A DNA stretch of 64,000 nt, from contig CP089459.1 of assembly GCA_026636295.1 (NCBI GenBank), positions 62,001 through 126,000 on the forward strand, in the 5' to 3' direction. Both the position numbers and the translations under genes were made by a program. The first letter of the stretch is position 1. The number at the start of each line of letters is the position of its first letter. Positions 52,509 through 64,000 of the stretch are shown here, one piece after another. The notes below the pieces were generated by a model, which had not been told where the DNA came from, did no database searches, and was given only the letters and a program-made list of their open reading frames with translations. The DNA comes from Medakamo hakoo (lineage: Eukaryota > Chlorophyta > Trebouxiophyceae > Coccomyxaceae).

Positions 52509-53402
52509 TCACAGCGCCCTCAACGCGCCCAGCTTTTTGAAGATGCCCGTCCCCGCCGCCAGCAGCGTTTCCGTGCCGTCCACCTTTTCCAGGTGGAGCG
52601 TGAGGTCGACCTGGACGCTCGCCCGGCCGCCCGCGTGCGGGGCCTCCTTGATGCGGACGATGTGCGACCGCACGATCAGCGGGCAGTCCGGCGGCGTGGG
52701 TTCCTTGAAATTGACGAGCAGCTCGGCAGTGAGGGTGAGGGGCGGCCGGGGCAGGCACGCCCGGTCCATCAGGGCGATGGCCGCGCTCCAGTTGCCGTGG
52801 CAGTCGAACAGCGTGGAAATGGCGCCGCCGTTGATGATGCCGGGGAAGGCCTGGTACTTGGCGGGGAGGCGGGTGCGGGCTTCCAGCCCGCCGTCGGCCG
52901 CGCGGAAGGACGCGAGGCGCAGCCCGTCGGGCGAGGCCGGCCCGCACCCGAAGCATTGCGAGTCGGGCGTGTAGGCTTGCTGGACGGCCAGCTCGGACCG
53001 GGCGGCGTCCACGCCGACCGCGCCTTCCACGACGGCGGGGTGGAGCCTTGGCATGTGAAGGGGTGGCGGGGAGGGGAGAGGTGAGGATGGAAACAGCGGG
53101 TTGCCCAAAAAAGGGGGGGGGAGGCGCGAGCGAACGAAAGCTTACTTGCTGTTGCACGGGTTGACATCATGACCCTGTTCCCGCAGCAGACTCCACTTTG
53201 TTGTTTCTGCGTGCAGTCCCGTGTCGGGCGACGGGCGGGGGAGGTGGCCATCGCCGCTGCCGCTCGAAGACGCATGGCCGCGCCGAGACGCGGCCGCACT
53301 GCCGCCGAGCCAGGCGGGCGCCCACCCCTCTGCGCACGCCGCCGCTGAGAGGCTGGGCGCCTGGCCGCCTAGGAGGGCGCGCGCGGCGCGGCGGGCGAGC
53401 AT
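52509..53402 (-). CDS. Hotdog-fold acyl-CoA thioesterase (PaaI/THEM4-like; two exons)
   Basis: Exons are 53402-53146 and 53046-52509 (264 residues, phase 2). Residues 100-250 form a hotdog domain: CFGCGPASPDGLRLASFRAA, then KYQAFPGIINGGAISTLFDC with the HGNWSA helix, and LTLTAELLVNFKEPTPPDCP. The pattern GG(A/I)....FD with an Asp at the helix is that of the PaaI/THEM4 branch; the usual catalytic His of 'H.GG' is replaced by Asn (INGG), as in many plant and bacterial members. The N-terminal 60 residues (MLARRAARALLGG, then Ser/Gly/Arg-rich) look like a mitochondrial or plastid presequence. Likely a fatty-acyl or aromatic acyl-CoA hydrolase, substrate unknown. It is convergent with NOP2 and divergent from the antiporter (260 bp). 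Confidence 0.85.
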
Positions 53403-53662
53403 GGTTGCGTGGACTTTTTTTTTTGCTGTGTGCGTCCGCAAAGAGAGACGCAAGAGGTGTGATAGGGCGGGTCTGCGCCGAGGCCGTCACTCCATTGCTG
53501 TTGCTCTGCGGGGGAGGAGCGCCCTGGCGCATCACCGCGCGCCGGCCCTACCCAATCCCCGGCGCTGGTCGCGCAGTGACGTGACCCACCCAGCACTGTC
53601 CTGGCCGGCGGTGCAGTGAGGGCGGTCGCGGGCTGCGGGGACGACAGCAGCAGCGACACACC

Positions 53663-56600
53663 ATGCGCCGCCGCGACCACCACCCGCCGCCTCCGCCGCC
53701 TGGACGGCGGGCCTGGCGCGCCGCGCGCCCGGTCCTCCTCCTCGCCCTGCTGCTCTGCCTGGCGGGCGTCGCGTCAGCCTCCTCAGAGGCACCCGCCGCC
53801 ACGGAGACCGCACCCCCCGTCGGCGGCGGCCCGCCCGCCGACCCCTCGCACGCCGGCCACGCCGCGACGTCCGCCCTTTTCTTCTTCGCGCTCTCCCTCC
53901 TCGTCGGCATCGCCACGCTCCACGTCCGGGCCGTCCCGTACACCGCCCTGCTGCTGGTGTGGGGCGTGCTCATCGGCCTGCTCATCGAGACCGTCGGGCG
54001 GCGCGCCCCCCTCCTGGCCGACGGCACCCGGCTGTGGGAGGGGATCGACCCCAACCTGCTCCTGGCCGGCTTCCTGCCCGTCCTCCTCTTCGCCGGCGCC
54101 TTCGCCCTGGAGTGGCACGTCGTCCGCCGCCTCATGCCGTCGTCCCTGCTCCTGGCGGGGCCGGGCGTGCTGGCGGGCGCGGGCGCGACGGCCGTCCTGG
54201 TCAAGTACACCTTCCCGCACGGCTGGTCGTGGACCGAGTGCCTGTTGTTTGGGGCGATGCTGTCCGCGACGGACCCGGTGGCGGTGGTGGCGGTGCTGCG
54301 GGAGGCGGGCCTGTCCAAGCGCCTGCGCACGCTCGTCGACCTGGAAGCCCTGCTCAACGACGGCGTCGCGTACGTCCTGTTTGCGATCGTGAAGCAGGGG
54401 CTGGAGGGCGGCCGGGTCAGCGGCGGGACCGCGGTCCTCTCGTTTTTCCGGTTGGCGGCGGGCGGCGTGGCGGCCGGACTGGTGGCGGGCGTGGCCACCA
54501 TCCTCTGGCTGCGCTTCATGTACAATGCGACGATGCAGGTGTGCGGGATGGGGTGGGTGGGGGACGGCCTCGGCCGAAGAGGGGGCGGCACCACGCCCTT
54601 CCACGCGCGCACACACCCCGCCCCATCCATCCCACCCCCCAATCACTTTTTTTTGCACGACCCCACCAGGAAATCACGCTGACCATTTCCACCGCGTACC
54701 TGGTCTACCTCGTCTCCGACCGGCTGCTCGGCGTCTCCGGCGTCCTGGCCGTTGTCGTCTACGGCCTGTGGATGGCCGCGACGGGCGTCAACCACATCTC
54801 CCGCCGCGTCGAGGGCCCGCTGCACGTCGTGTGGGAGACGTGCGAGCACTGCGCCAACACGCTCATCTTCATCCTGTCCGGCTGCATCATCGCCGCCAAG
54901 ATTTACCTGAACGCGGGGACCGCCGCCTCCGACATCCACTGGTACGACTACTTGTACGCCCTGTACCTGTGGGCCGCCCTGTTCCTCATCCGCGCCGCCA
55001 TGGTCGCCGCCTTCTGGCCCGCCCTGCGCCGCATGGGGTACGGCATCACGCTGCGGGAGGCGCTCGTCCTGTCGTGGGCGGGCCTGCGCGGCGCCGTCGG
55101 CCTGGCCCTGTCCCTCTTCGTCCTGCTGGACCGGGACATCCCCAACCCCCAGTTCCGGGTCCTGTCCTTTTTCTTCATGGCGGCGCTGACGCTGCTGACC
55201 AACCTGGTGCAGGGCGTGACCATGGCGCCCCTGCTGCGGGCGCTGGGCATGACCAAGCCGCCGTCCGTGCGCCGGTCCTTCCTCAAACAGCTGCTCCGCG
55301 CGGTGGAAGCCCGGTCCGACGCGCACATGGCGGGGCTGGGCGGCGTGGACTGCGTGCTGGGCGACCCGGACTGGAAGGCGGTCGGCGAGTTTTCGGCCCT
55401 GGACTCGCACGAGGTGCTGAGGCGGTACGCCTCCCGCGGCGGCGGGCGCGGGCGCGGGCGCGGGCGCGACGCCGCGCCCGCCCTGAAATCCAGTGGCGTG
55501 TCCTGGGACGCGCCCGGCGCGCACTTTGAAGCCGTGGCGGACGGGCGCAAGGCCCGAGGCGCGGCGGGCGCGTGGGCGCGCCTGACGGCCGGCCTGCGCC
55601 GGGGCGTGCGGAAAGGCACGGGCGCGGCGTCTGCCGCCGGGTCTGCCCTGCGGGCGTCTGCGTCAGCTGTGTGGGGGTCGACCCGCCCCACGCCCGCCGC
55701 CGGCGCCGCCGCCGGGGGGCGGGCCGCCGACCCCTGGGCGGCCGCGGCCGCGGAGGAGGACGCGCACGTCAAGGCCGTCGCCGCGCGCATGAACCGGGGC
55801 GCCCTCCTCGCCGAGCGGCGCGGCCGCCTGCTGGCGGCCGTCCGCCAGACGTACAACGACCTGTTCCACGACGCCTTCATCGACAGCGGCCAGATCTACC
55901 GCCTGCGCGGCGCCGCCGACCGGGCGCTGGACAGGGTCGGCGCCGGCCCGCTGGCCGACTGGGACTTGCTCGCCCCCGCCCTCCGCGTGGGCGGCTGGGC
56001 GTCGTGCGCCGCCTCCCGCCTGGCCGACGTGTCCTGGCCGCCCGCCCTGGCTGCCTGGGCGCAGGCGCGGCTCCAAGCGTCGCTGGCCAATGCCGCCACG
56101 CTGGCGCTGGCGTTCATGCACGCGCACGACGTCACGGCGCGCGACATCGCGGACGTGTGGGGCGACGGCGGCGGCGGAGGCGGCGGGGGCGGTGGTGGAG
56201 GGAGCGAGCGCGCCACCAGCTCCACCCGCCCCGGCGGCGGCGGTGGGGGCGGCGCGGCCGGCGGCGGCGGGCCCGGGCCCGCCACCACGCTGGACGCGGC
56301 GTCCTCGCCCGGCCCCGCGGGTGCGCGCGTCCCGGGCGTCGACGACCTGCTCGACGAGATGAAGGCAAACGTGACGCGCCAGGTCCTGCTGGAGTCCCGG
56401 GACGAGGTGCGGCGGGCGGCGGCCTTCATCGCCCGCATGCGCCGGGCGTGGCCCGAAGTCCTGCGGTCCATCAAGACCCGCCAGCTGGCGCAGGAGCTGC
56501 TGCTGGTCAAGGAGGCGCACCTGGGCGAGGTCGCGCGGACGGGCCTGATCGCCGACGCCGAAGTCGCCCAGCTCAACGGCCTGGTCGAGAAAAAGCTGAA

Positions 56601-58735
56601 GAACCTGCACTATGGTGAGCGAAGGACAGAGCTTGGGGACGGGTCCGTCCGGGCGGGGCGTGCCCACCACACAAAACCCCGTCTCACACACAAAAAAAAA
56701 AACGCACCACCCACACACCCCAGCCGCCCCGCACTATGGGTCTGGCCGCCCGCGCGACGCGCTCCGGTCCAACCCGCTCCTGGCCCGCCTGAGCGACGAG
56801 GAATTTGTGTCCGACGTCCTGCGCCACGCCCGCCTGGTCGTCATCCAGGAGGGCGCACCCCTGTGCGTGCCCGGCCGCCCGGCGACGGACGTCCTGTTCA
56901 TCGTCCGCGGCTCGGCGCTCGTGTGGCCGGCGGCCCCCGGGGGCGGGCGCGGCGGCGGCGGCGGGGGCGGCGGCGCCCGCGGGACGCGCACCGCCGCCGC
57001 CGCGGCGGCCGTCGGCGGTGGGGCCGCGCTGCCGTCCCCCGCCCCGACCGCCCTCGCCAACGTCGGGTCGTTGCTGCGCGCGCCCTCGGCGGGGGCGCGC
57101 CGCGGCGGCGGCGGCGCGCCGACGACCGCGCCCCCCGCCTGGGACGCGGCGGCCCCGCCCTCGACCGCGGGCCCGGGCTCCGCCCTGTTTGTGTGGCCGG
57201 TCATGCTGCGCGTGCCACACCCGTGCGCGGCCGTCGCCGCGTCCGTCATCCAGGCGTACTGGCTGCCGGCGGCCGCTTTCACGGCCCTGGTCGACGGCCA
57301 CGAACCCGTCGCCCGCCGCGCGTGGCAAGCGACGGCGGCCGCGCTCGCGCTCGTGCACGGCGGGCCGGGGCTGGCGGGGCGGTCGTACGACGCCGTCTCC
57401 GCCGCCTTCCGGTCCGGCACTGTTCAAACGCTGGGCGCGGGGTCGACCCTGCGGGCGGCGGGCGACGAGTTTTTGGTGTTTGGCCGGGTCGCGCGCGCGG
57501 CGGCCAAAAAGGGCAAGGCGGCGACGGCGGCCGACGGACCTGCGGCACGTCCGCCGCCCATCCTCATGCCCGCCGACGGCGCGCCCGAGCTGGCGGCGCC
57601 GCGCATGCTGCCGCCCGAACCGGCCATGTACGTGTGCCTGACCAAGGCCATGGCGGTCCACCTGCCGACGGGCGCGCTGGCCGCGGCGATTGCGGCCGAG
57701 GGCGGTGGAGGTGGTGGGAGTGGAGGCGGTGGGGGAGGAGGTGGGGGAGAGGGTGGTGGTGGTGGCGGTGAGGGCGGCGGTGACGGCGCGCCCGCCGCCG
57801 CCGCCGCCTACGCCAACATCCTGAGCCCTTTCTCCACGGGCGCCAGCGCGCCCGCGGGCTATGCCCGCGGCCCGGACGACGGCGCCGTCCCCGCGGGTGG
57901 TGGCGTGGGCGAAGCCGCGGCCACGCTCTTCCGCCGCGCCCCCTCCCGCGCGAATTTAAGCGGTGCCGGCCCGTCCGGCACGGTGTCCGCCATGTCTGCC
58001 GGCGCCCGGCTGGGTGGTGGAGGTGAGGACGACTGGGACGTGCGCGGCGGCGGAGGCGCGCCCGCGGCCGCAGTCGCAGTGCCACCACCCCTTGCTGCAG
58101 CCCCAGGCGCGCCGCCACCCCACCGCCGCCGCAGCGTGGACGACGACCGCTCCGTCGGGCGGAGCTCTCGGACCGCCCTCCCCGCGGGCCGGGCCGCCTC
58201 TCCACCGCCGGACGCGGGGCGCCGGGTGCAGTTTGGGTCCTCCCCGCCGCACCCCGCCGGGTCCTCCCCCCCGCTCGGCCGCGCGTCGGTCGCGGGCCTG
58301 CCCCGCCCCTCCACCGCTGCGCCCAGCGTGGGCCTGGGGCGGACGACGCCGTCTCTGGCTGGTGTCGACCCTGAGGAAGCGCTCCTGCTGGGCGCGACGG
58401 GCGGGGCGCGCGGGCCTCTCGGCGGGCGGTCGCGGTTAAGCCGCGGCGGGCGTGATGGCGGCGAGCCCGGCAGCGTGGGCGGCGGCGCGGGCGGGGGCGG
58501 GCGGCAGTCGGCTTCACACGTCACGGTCGGTGCGGCGGCAGGCGCAGCACTCCAAACCGAGCTGCTCCGGCAGCTGGCGGCCAACCAGGCGGGTGGCGAG
58601 GGCGGTGGTGGGCGAGGGGGGGACGGCCGCCCGCCGTCAGGCTTGTCCTCCCGCGCTGCGCTGTCCGCTGTCTCCGACCTGCCGCCCCGCCAGGGGTCGG
58701 CCCCCCACCCCATCAGACGCAGCGACGGCGTGTAA
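53663..58735 (+). CDS. SOS1/NHX7-like Na+/H+ antiporter with long C-terminal tail (three exons)
   Basis: SOS1-type CPA1 antiporters expel Na+ at the plasma membrane. Exons are 53663-54538, 54670-56614 and 56724-58735 (1610 residues; phases 0 and 1). A signal peptide-like start (PVLLLALLLCLAGVASA) precedes about 12 membrane helices. Transport motifs: LLFAGAFALEWHV, FGAMLSATDPVAVVAVL, LVDLEALLNDGVAYVLF (Asn-Asp pair), and VLSWAGLRGAVGLALSLFVL. SOS1 has 'GESLMNDGTA' where this one has 'LEALLNDGVA'. After the membrane part come a cytosolic helical region (QTYNDLFHDAFIDSGQIYRL), a split cyclic-nucleotide-binding-like domain (LLARLSDEEFVSDVLRHARL, GAPLCVPGRPATDVLFIVRG), and a long Gly/Ser/Pro tail. 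The length exceeds plant SOS1 (about 1150), mainly through low-complexity inserts. Confidence 0.88.
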
Positions 58736-58770
58736 AACACCTGCAAACATCCTGGTCTTTGTTTTTTCTT

Positions 58771-61700
58771 TCATTCCTCTACCAGCCCCTCCAACGCCGC
58801 CGCCACGCCCGCCCTCGCCTCTGCCGCGGCGGCACGCAACCCAGCCGCCGCCTCCGCCGCCGCGTCCGCGCTCGGGAAAGCCAGCACCCAGTGCCCGTCC
58901 ACTAGGGCCGACGCCAGGCCCGCGCCCGTCGCGCGCGACCCGCCGGCCCGCGCCGCCCGCAGCAGCCCGCGCGCGGGCGGGCGGACTTCGACGTGCAGCC
59001 AGGCGGGCTGGCGGGCGTCGGGCGCGGCCGCCGCGCCCAGCAACGGCGCCGACGACAGGGCGGCCGCGGTCGCTGGTGGTGGGCCGTCGGGCTCACCGAC
59101 CGCGGGCAGGAGGACAGCCGACGGCACGGCGCCGCTGCCCGCGTCAGCGGCTGGCAGCGCCGCCGCCAGCCAGGCCGCGCGCTCCGCGCCGCGAGAGAAC
59201 GCGACCGCGCACCGGGCGGCGAAGCCGCCGGGGGCGCGGGCGGCGGGAGCGCCTTCACCCACGTCTGCTGGTGCGGGTGCGGCCGTGATGGACGGCGGGG
59301 GCGTGGGCGGGATGGCCGCGGCCGCGTCGTCGCCGCCGCTCAGCAGCGCCGACAGCTGCGCGGCCAGGACGGCCGCCTGGGCCGCCCGCAGGGCCGCCAG
59401 GCCCGTCGCGGCGCCGCTGGGCGGGCGGCCGGGCTGGTGTGGGGCCAGCACCCGCACACAGGCGTCCGCGGCTCCCTCACGCCACGCGACGGCCGCGGAC
59501 GAGGCAGAGACCGCGCGCGGCGGGCCGGACGTGATGGCGGACCGGGTGGGCGCCCACTCGGCCGCGATGAGGGCGGGCAGGGCTTCCGCCCAGGGACCGG
59601 CGACGGCGGCGGCCAGGCGGGCGCGGGCGGCGGACCGGGCAGCGGCCAGAGCAGCAGCAGTGGTCGGGCGCAAGGTCCCGGGCGGGCGCGGCGCCGCGGC
59701 CGCGACGGCCGCCGCGGCAGCGCGCGCGGCCAGCGGCGGCAGGGCCGGGCCGGCCAGCGCGGCCGCCAGCCCGTCGCCCCACGCGCCGGCCGGGATGGTG
59801 GGAGCGTCGTCTCCCTCACCGCCGCCGCCATCCTCTCCGAGCTCGGCCACGCTGCTGCTGGCGCCGACCAGGCGGCCCAGCAGGGCGCGCTGGCGAGCGC
59901 GGACGGACGGCAGCAGGCCCGCAGCTTCCAGGTCGCCCTCCGCCACGCCGGCCGAGCTCGCTGCCGCGACGAGCGCGTGGACGGCCGCAGCGGCTAGGGA
60001 GCCGTCTTCGTGACACCTCAGTGCCGCCAGCGCACCCGCCGCCGCACGGGCTTCCAGCGGCGCGGTGGGTTGGGGCGGCGCGTCCGGGCCTGGTGGGGGT
60101 GGCGGCGGCGGGCCGCCGCCACCACCCCCGCTCGCACCGACGCAGCACGCCTGCCGCACACGGCCGCACAATAAAGCTCCCGCCACCGCGCCCGCCAGGG
60201 CCGGCTCGGGTGCTGCCTGAAACAGGACCTGGGCCGCATGCAAGGCGGCGCGCGCGGCGGCGGAGACGGACGGCGGCGGGGGCGGGGTCGGGCGAGGGAG
60301 AGGGGAGGACGGGTCGCAGTCCTCTTCTTGGGCGGCAGCTGCTCCAGCGGCTAAAGCTGCCAGTGGCTCTAGGATGTGAGGCACGACCAGGCGGTCCCAC
60401 AGGCGGTCGGCCAGCAGGGCGGCCGCGGGCGAGAGGGCGGTGGGTGGTGAGGGCGCCGTGTGGGACGGTGTGGCGGGCCCCTCACCCCCGACGCCGCCGC
60501 CGCGCCCGCCCCGTCCGGGAGAGGCTGGGACGCGCTTCGCCGGGGATGCCGGCTGCGAGCCGCGGCCTCCACCTGCCGGTGAGGGCGACCTCTGGCGCGG
60601 GGTGGGCGTCGTCGCACCACCGCCGTTTGCCGCCGCCCCTCCACCGCCACTTTTCTTCACGTCGACCGCCGGCCGGACGGCCAGCACGTCCGCCGCGTAG
60701 CCCAGCTCGTCTTCCAGGGCAGCGGCCGCGTTGGCCAAGGCGGCCGGCACCGTCGCGGGCGGGCCCACGCCCTTGGAAGGCGCCGAAGAAGAGGCAGAGG
60801 CAGGCGGCGCCAGGCCCGCCTCTTCGACCGCGAGCGCGGCGCGCACGTCGGCCGCGCTCGCCGCCGCGTGCCGCGCCAGGCCGTCGAAGCGCCCGCACCC
60901 ATCGGACGCAATGAAAGCTTGCACGGCGCCGTCCGGGATGGCGTATATGCCGAGCGTGAGGGCGCGGGCGGCGGCGCGGGCCAGGGGCTCGGGGTGGGTC
61001 GTGAGGCCCGCGGCCGCGGCGTACAGCGGGAACCGCGGCGGCGCGGTCCGCTCGCCGTCCGGGCCGGCGCCGTCGTGGAAGAAGAAGTGGACGGTCGCGC
61101 CGTCCAGGCGGGACCCGACGGCCTTGAGCAGGGCGACGTAATGGCCGAGCACCTCGTCGTCGCCGTGCAGGTCGAAGGCCGCGCCCAGCGCCGCGTCCAG
61201 GTGGCCGCCCGAAAACAGGGCGTAACAAGCGGGCGGGGCGCCGCCCAAGTGCGTCACGAGAATGGCCAGGGTTTGGAGGGCCTGGACGGTCACGGGCCCG
61301 GACCGCGGGCGTTGGGGCGGGGGCGCCGCCGCCCCCGGCCGGGCGGGCGGCCCGCCCACGCCGAGCACGGTCCGCACGATGACGCCCAGCACCCCCGCCT
61401 CCAGGAAAAAGTCCACCAAGCGGCCGTCGTGCTTGGCGCCCCAGACCAGGAGCTCGGCTGTGCGGCGCAGGGCTTCGACCGTGGCGGGCGCGGTGGAGGG
61501 CGAGTGGGCCTGGGATGGGTGGGTGGGTGGGTGGGGATGGTTGAGCGCGCGTGCGGAACAGTTGATGCAAGGGGCGCCACCCCGCCCGCCGCCTCTCCAC
61601 GCGTCCCACGCACGCAACTCACCAGCAGAGTGGCGTGCGCCCGCTTCAGTTCCGCCAGCGAAAACTCGGGCGGGGCGGTCGGACTTGCTGCTGCCCGGTC

Positions 61701-61772
61701 ACGCTCGCGGTCGCGGTCGCCGCCGCCGCCCCACAGCCCGCCCCAGAAGCCCAAGCCGGAGTCGGCCGGCAT
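58771..61772 (-). CDS. TT9: CLEC16A / TRANSPARENT TESTA 9 homologue (two exons)
   Basis: This is an FPL-domain protein; CLEC16A acts in endosome/lysosome traffic and mitophagy, and plant TT9/GFS9 in vacuolar and Golgi traffic. Exons are 61772-61623 and 61509-58771 (962 residues, phase 0). The FPL domain spans residues 40-220: LRRTAELLVWGAKHDGRLVD, FFLEAGVLGVIVRTVL, VQALQTLAILVTHLGG, CYALFSGGHLDAALGAAFDL, LGHYVALLKAVGSRLDGATV with HFFF, RFPLYAAAAGLTTHPEPLAR and ALTLGIYAIPDGAV. A second conserved stretch is around DELGYAADVLAV and ADRLWDRLVVPHILEPL. The rest is Ala-rich helical repeat with Pro/Ser loops. The N-terminal exon reads GFWGGLWGG, like 'MFGRSRSWVGGG'. It is convergent with the antiporter (35 bp) and divergent from Ku80. 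Confidence 0.9.
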
Positions 61773-62041
61773 GTGATGGCCTTGAGGGGTGGATTGGGGG
61801 CTCAGCTCGGAGGGCGTGGCATGGCCGTTGTGGTGAGGCGTGGAGGCGTCCGCGCGCCCCGGCTGAGGGGAGAGGCAAGTCGGACGGGAAAACAAAACAA
61901 TGCCCGGCCGGTGGCGCGTTGTCCGCGCTGCAGACAGGCTTTCCGCGAGCGGCGCCTGCTGTCTGCGGACGCGACGTCGGAGGGGGCGCGACCCGCGCTC
62001 TCTCTCCAACCCACCTGGAGAGAGCCACACCTTGACCAGCC

Positions 62042-64000
62042 ATGTCAAAGGTACGCGCGCGCTTTCGGGCGGCCTGCCGAGGTCGCACGCGCGCGACGAA
62101 CCGACAGTGACCTGCCCATTCACCCAGCGCCACCCCCACCCACCACCCCCTTCACCACACAGCGCACCATCACCGCCTACGTCGTCGACGTCTCACCGCC
62201 TGCGGCCGCCTTCCTGCCAGCGGTGCGAGACGCGCTCTTGTCGGCTGTCATGGTGAAGGTGAGCGGAGTGTCGAAAAAAAGCCGGCGAGCTCGGGGGTCG
62301 CTGGCCGCAACCCCGCACCCACACACACACACACACCCTCCATCCACCACCACCACCACCACCCCACACACACCAGGCCGGCGCCCAGCGCCCGCACGAC
62401 GAGGTCGCCCTCATCACCTACGGCTCCTCCACCACAGACAACGCGCCCGCTGCTGAAGCCGACGCGGCCGGTGAGCCGGGCCAGTACGCGGGCGTCGTCA
62501 ACGCCAGCCGCGCGGCCGCGCGCGCCCGGTGGGGCGGACCGCCGTCGTGCGTGCCACTCCACGCGGACGCCGACGGCGCCGTGGCCGCCGGCCTGCTGTC
62601 CGTGTGGCACGCGGGACGGCGCGCGGCGCTGTTGGAAGCCATCAACGCGCTGCCGGCCGCGGCGCACGGCGGCGGAGCGGCGCCGCCCCCGCCCCCGCCC
62701 GACCTGGTCGACGCGCTCCTCGTCGCGGCCGACGCGGTGTCGACCGCCGCGGCCGCGCGCCCGGACGCGCTCCAATCCAAAAACGTGGTGGCCCGCTTCG
62801 TCCTCATCTCCCCGCTGGGCGTGCCGCCGCCGTGTGGGCCACCAGACGCGGCGACGGTGGACGGGTTCACCACCGCGGCCGCGGGCGTGGGCGGGAGTTT
62901 GGAGGTGGTGGTCGTCCACCCGCCGGCCGAGCCGGGGGCCGACGCTCCGCCGCCGCGCGCGCACCCGGCCCTCGCCGCCCTGGCCCCCCTCCTCACGGCC
63001 CTGCCCCACAAGTGGGACGTCCGCCTGGCAGCCGGGCCGGAGGGCGTGCTGGGCGCCCTGGCCGACCCGGGCGTCGGGTCGAGCGTGTACTTCTCCGGCG
63101 ACCTGGCCCTGGCGCCCGGGCCCGACGGGTCGCCCGGCCCCGCGTCCATCGCCGTCAAAGTCTCCAAGCTCACGGCGCCCGCCCGGCCGCCACCCTGGGA
63201 AGCCGTCATCGGGACGGGGTCCGAAGGCGGCGGCGGCGGCCCGCACGCCTGGGCGAAAGTCGGGCGGGACGTGAGCTACCGCCAGGTCGTGGACGAGGAC
63301 GACGCCAGTGGTGGCGGTGTGGGTGCGTCCGCCGGCCCGTCTGCGGCGACCACCTCACCCGGCGGCACGGCCGCGACCAACCCGCACTTCAACCCGGCCG
63401 CCCGCGTCCCGGCCTGGCGGTATGGCGGGGAGTGGGTGCCCGTCCCGTCGTCCATCAAGGGGCGGCTCGGGTATGGCGCGCCCAAATCCCTGTCGCTCGT
63501 CGGCGTCGCCGTCCCGGCGCCCGGCCCGGCCCAGGTCTGCCCACCCAATGGGGTGTGGCTGCTGGCCGCCTCGCCCGCGGGTGGGGCCGTGGGCGTGGCG
63601 GGCCGGGCGGCGCTGGGCGCGCTGGCCGGCGCGGTGTCCCGCACAGGCGGCGCGGCGCTCTTTCGCTGGGTCGCCCGCGAATCGTCCGAGGCGGGCGGGG
63701 GGCCGCCCCGCCTGTACGCGGGCTACCCCGCGCTGCCGGGCGAGTTTGACGTGGGCGGCGCGGAAGCGGCGCTGGAAGCTGAAGTCGCCGCGGCGGTCGG
63801 CGGCGGCGGCGGGGCGGCGGTGCGCCCGCCCGCCCGCCACCCGGCCTGCTTCGTCCTCGTCGAGCTGCCCTTTTTCGAGGACGTCCGCCCGCTCCACTTC
63901 CCGTCCTTCCCACCCGTCGACGGGCTGGCTGACGGGGGTGAGGAGGGCGGTGGGACGGCGACGGAGGAGGGGTTTGTGCTGGTGCCGCCGTCTGCGGCCG
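62042..64000 (+). CDS. KU80: Ku80 DNA end-binding subunit (three exons seen, 3' end outside window)
   Basis: Ku80 pairs with Ku70 to bind DNA ends for non-homologous end joining and telomere care. Visible exons are 62042-62050 (Met-Ser-Lys only), 62163-62258 and 62377-64000. Exon 2 is the vWA start (RTITAYVVDVSPPAAAFLPA) and exon 3 continues it (RPHDEVALITYGSSTTDN, NVVARFVLISPLG). The Ku beta-barrel follows: YRQVVDEDD, AWRYGGEWVPVPSSIKGRLG, KSLSLVGVAV, ALFRWVARESS, and HPACFVLVELPFFEDVRPLH, close to 'YECLVYVQLPFMEDLRQY' of Ku80, not Ku70. Exon 3 is open to the edge, in frame, and has no Met codon. The window ends inside the core, before the C-terminal arm. Confidence 0.9.

Noticed and set aside
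53663-54538. Classing the antiporter as a plastid or vacuolar NHX
   Set aside because: The long cytosolic tail with a cyclic-nucleotide-binding-like domain places it with SOS1/NHX7 rather than short vacuolar NHX.

Overview
The window is nuclear DNA from a very GC-rich eukaryote (about 70% GC by eye) with a compact, intron-containing genome. I read 34 protein genes in 64 kb, about one per 1.9 kb, on both strands, mostly as divergent or convergent neighbours. Introns are short (about 75-480 bp). They usually open with GTGAG or GTGCG and often end in CACACAG. Several genes point to the green lineage: a PLATZ zinc protein, a plastid IMPL1-type inositol phosphatase, a plastid glucose translocator of the pGlcT type, a Shewanella-like phosphatase (SLP1 type), a nuclear Ycf33-like gene and a plant-type GOLD-domain seven-helix protein. 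TGTAA motifs lie downstream of several stop codons, as chlorophyte poly(A) signals do. A prasinophyte or other chlorophyte-grade green alga fits best; Prasinoderma coloniale, reported near 70% GC, is one candidate. The species is inference.

Layout. 1-12.5 kb: ALIX 3' end (+), APC13 (-), peptide N-glycanase (+), eL34 (-), EMG1/Nep1 (-), GOLD/7TM protein (+), RPAC2 (-), Ycf33-like (+), Tim17-family (-). 12.6-26 kb: AsmA-like protein (+), KIN17 (-), eS4 (-), PLATZ (+), then a 1.07 kb gene-free stretch of lower GC, then LARP1 (-). 26-40 kb: DDX47/Rrp3 (+), uL10/P0 (+), IMPL1 (-), PPM-type methyltransferase (-), COA1-like (+), bestrophin (-), SLP1 phosphatase (+), SGT1 (-), NOP56 (-). 40-64 kb: TCTP (+), pGlcT (-), NAT9 (-), alpha/beta hydrolase (+), papain-family protease (-), F-box (+), NOP2 (+), thioesterase (-), SOS1-like Na+/H+ antiporter (+), CLEC16A/TT9 (-), and Ku80 (+), which runs off the right edge.

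The genes do not form an operon-like system, but about ten of 34 belong to ribosome production or its control: eL34, eS4, P0, EMG1, NOP2, NOP56, DDX47, RPAC2, LARP1 and TCTP. A second group serves the chloroplast (Ycf33-like, pGlcT, IMPL1, SLP1, possibly bestrophin and the hydrolase). I saw no transposon, virus-derived element, CRISPR array, rRNA or tRNA.

The most unusual DNA features are two abutting perfect palindromes inside the N-glycanase coding sequence, (CA)n microsatellites of about 175 bp that run up to the 3' splice site in two introns, a probable GC-AG intron in the PLATZ gene that restores the exact zinc-ligand spacing, and a 20-C run just before the 3' splice site of the P0 intron.
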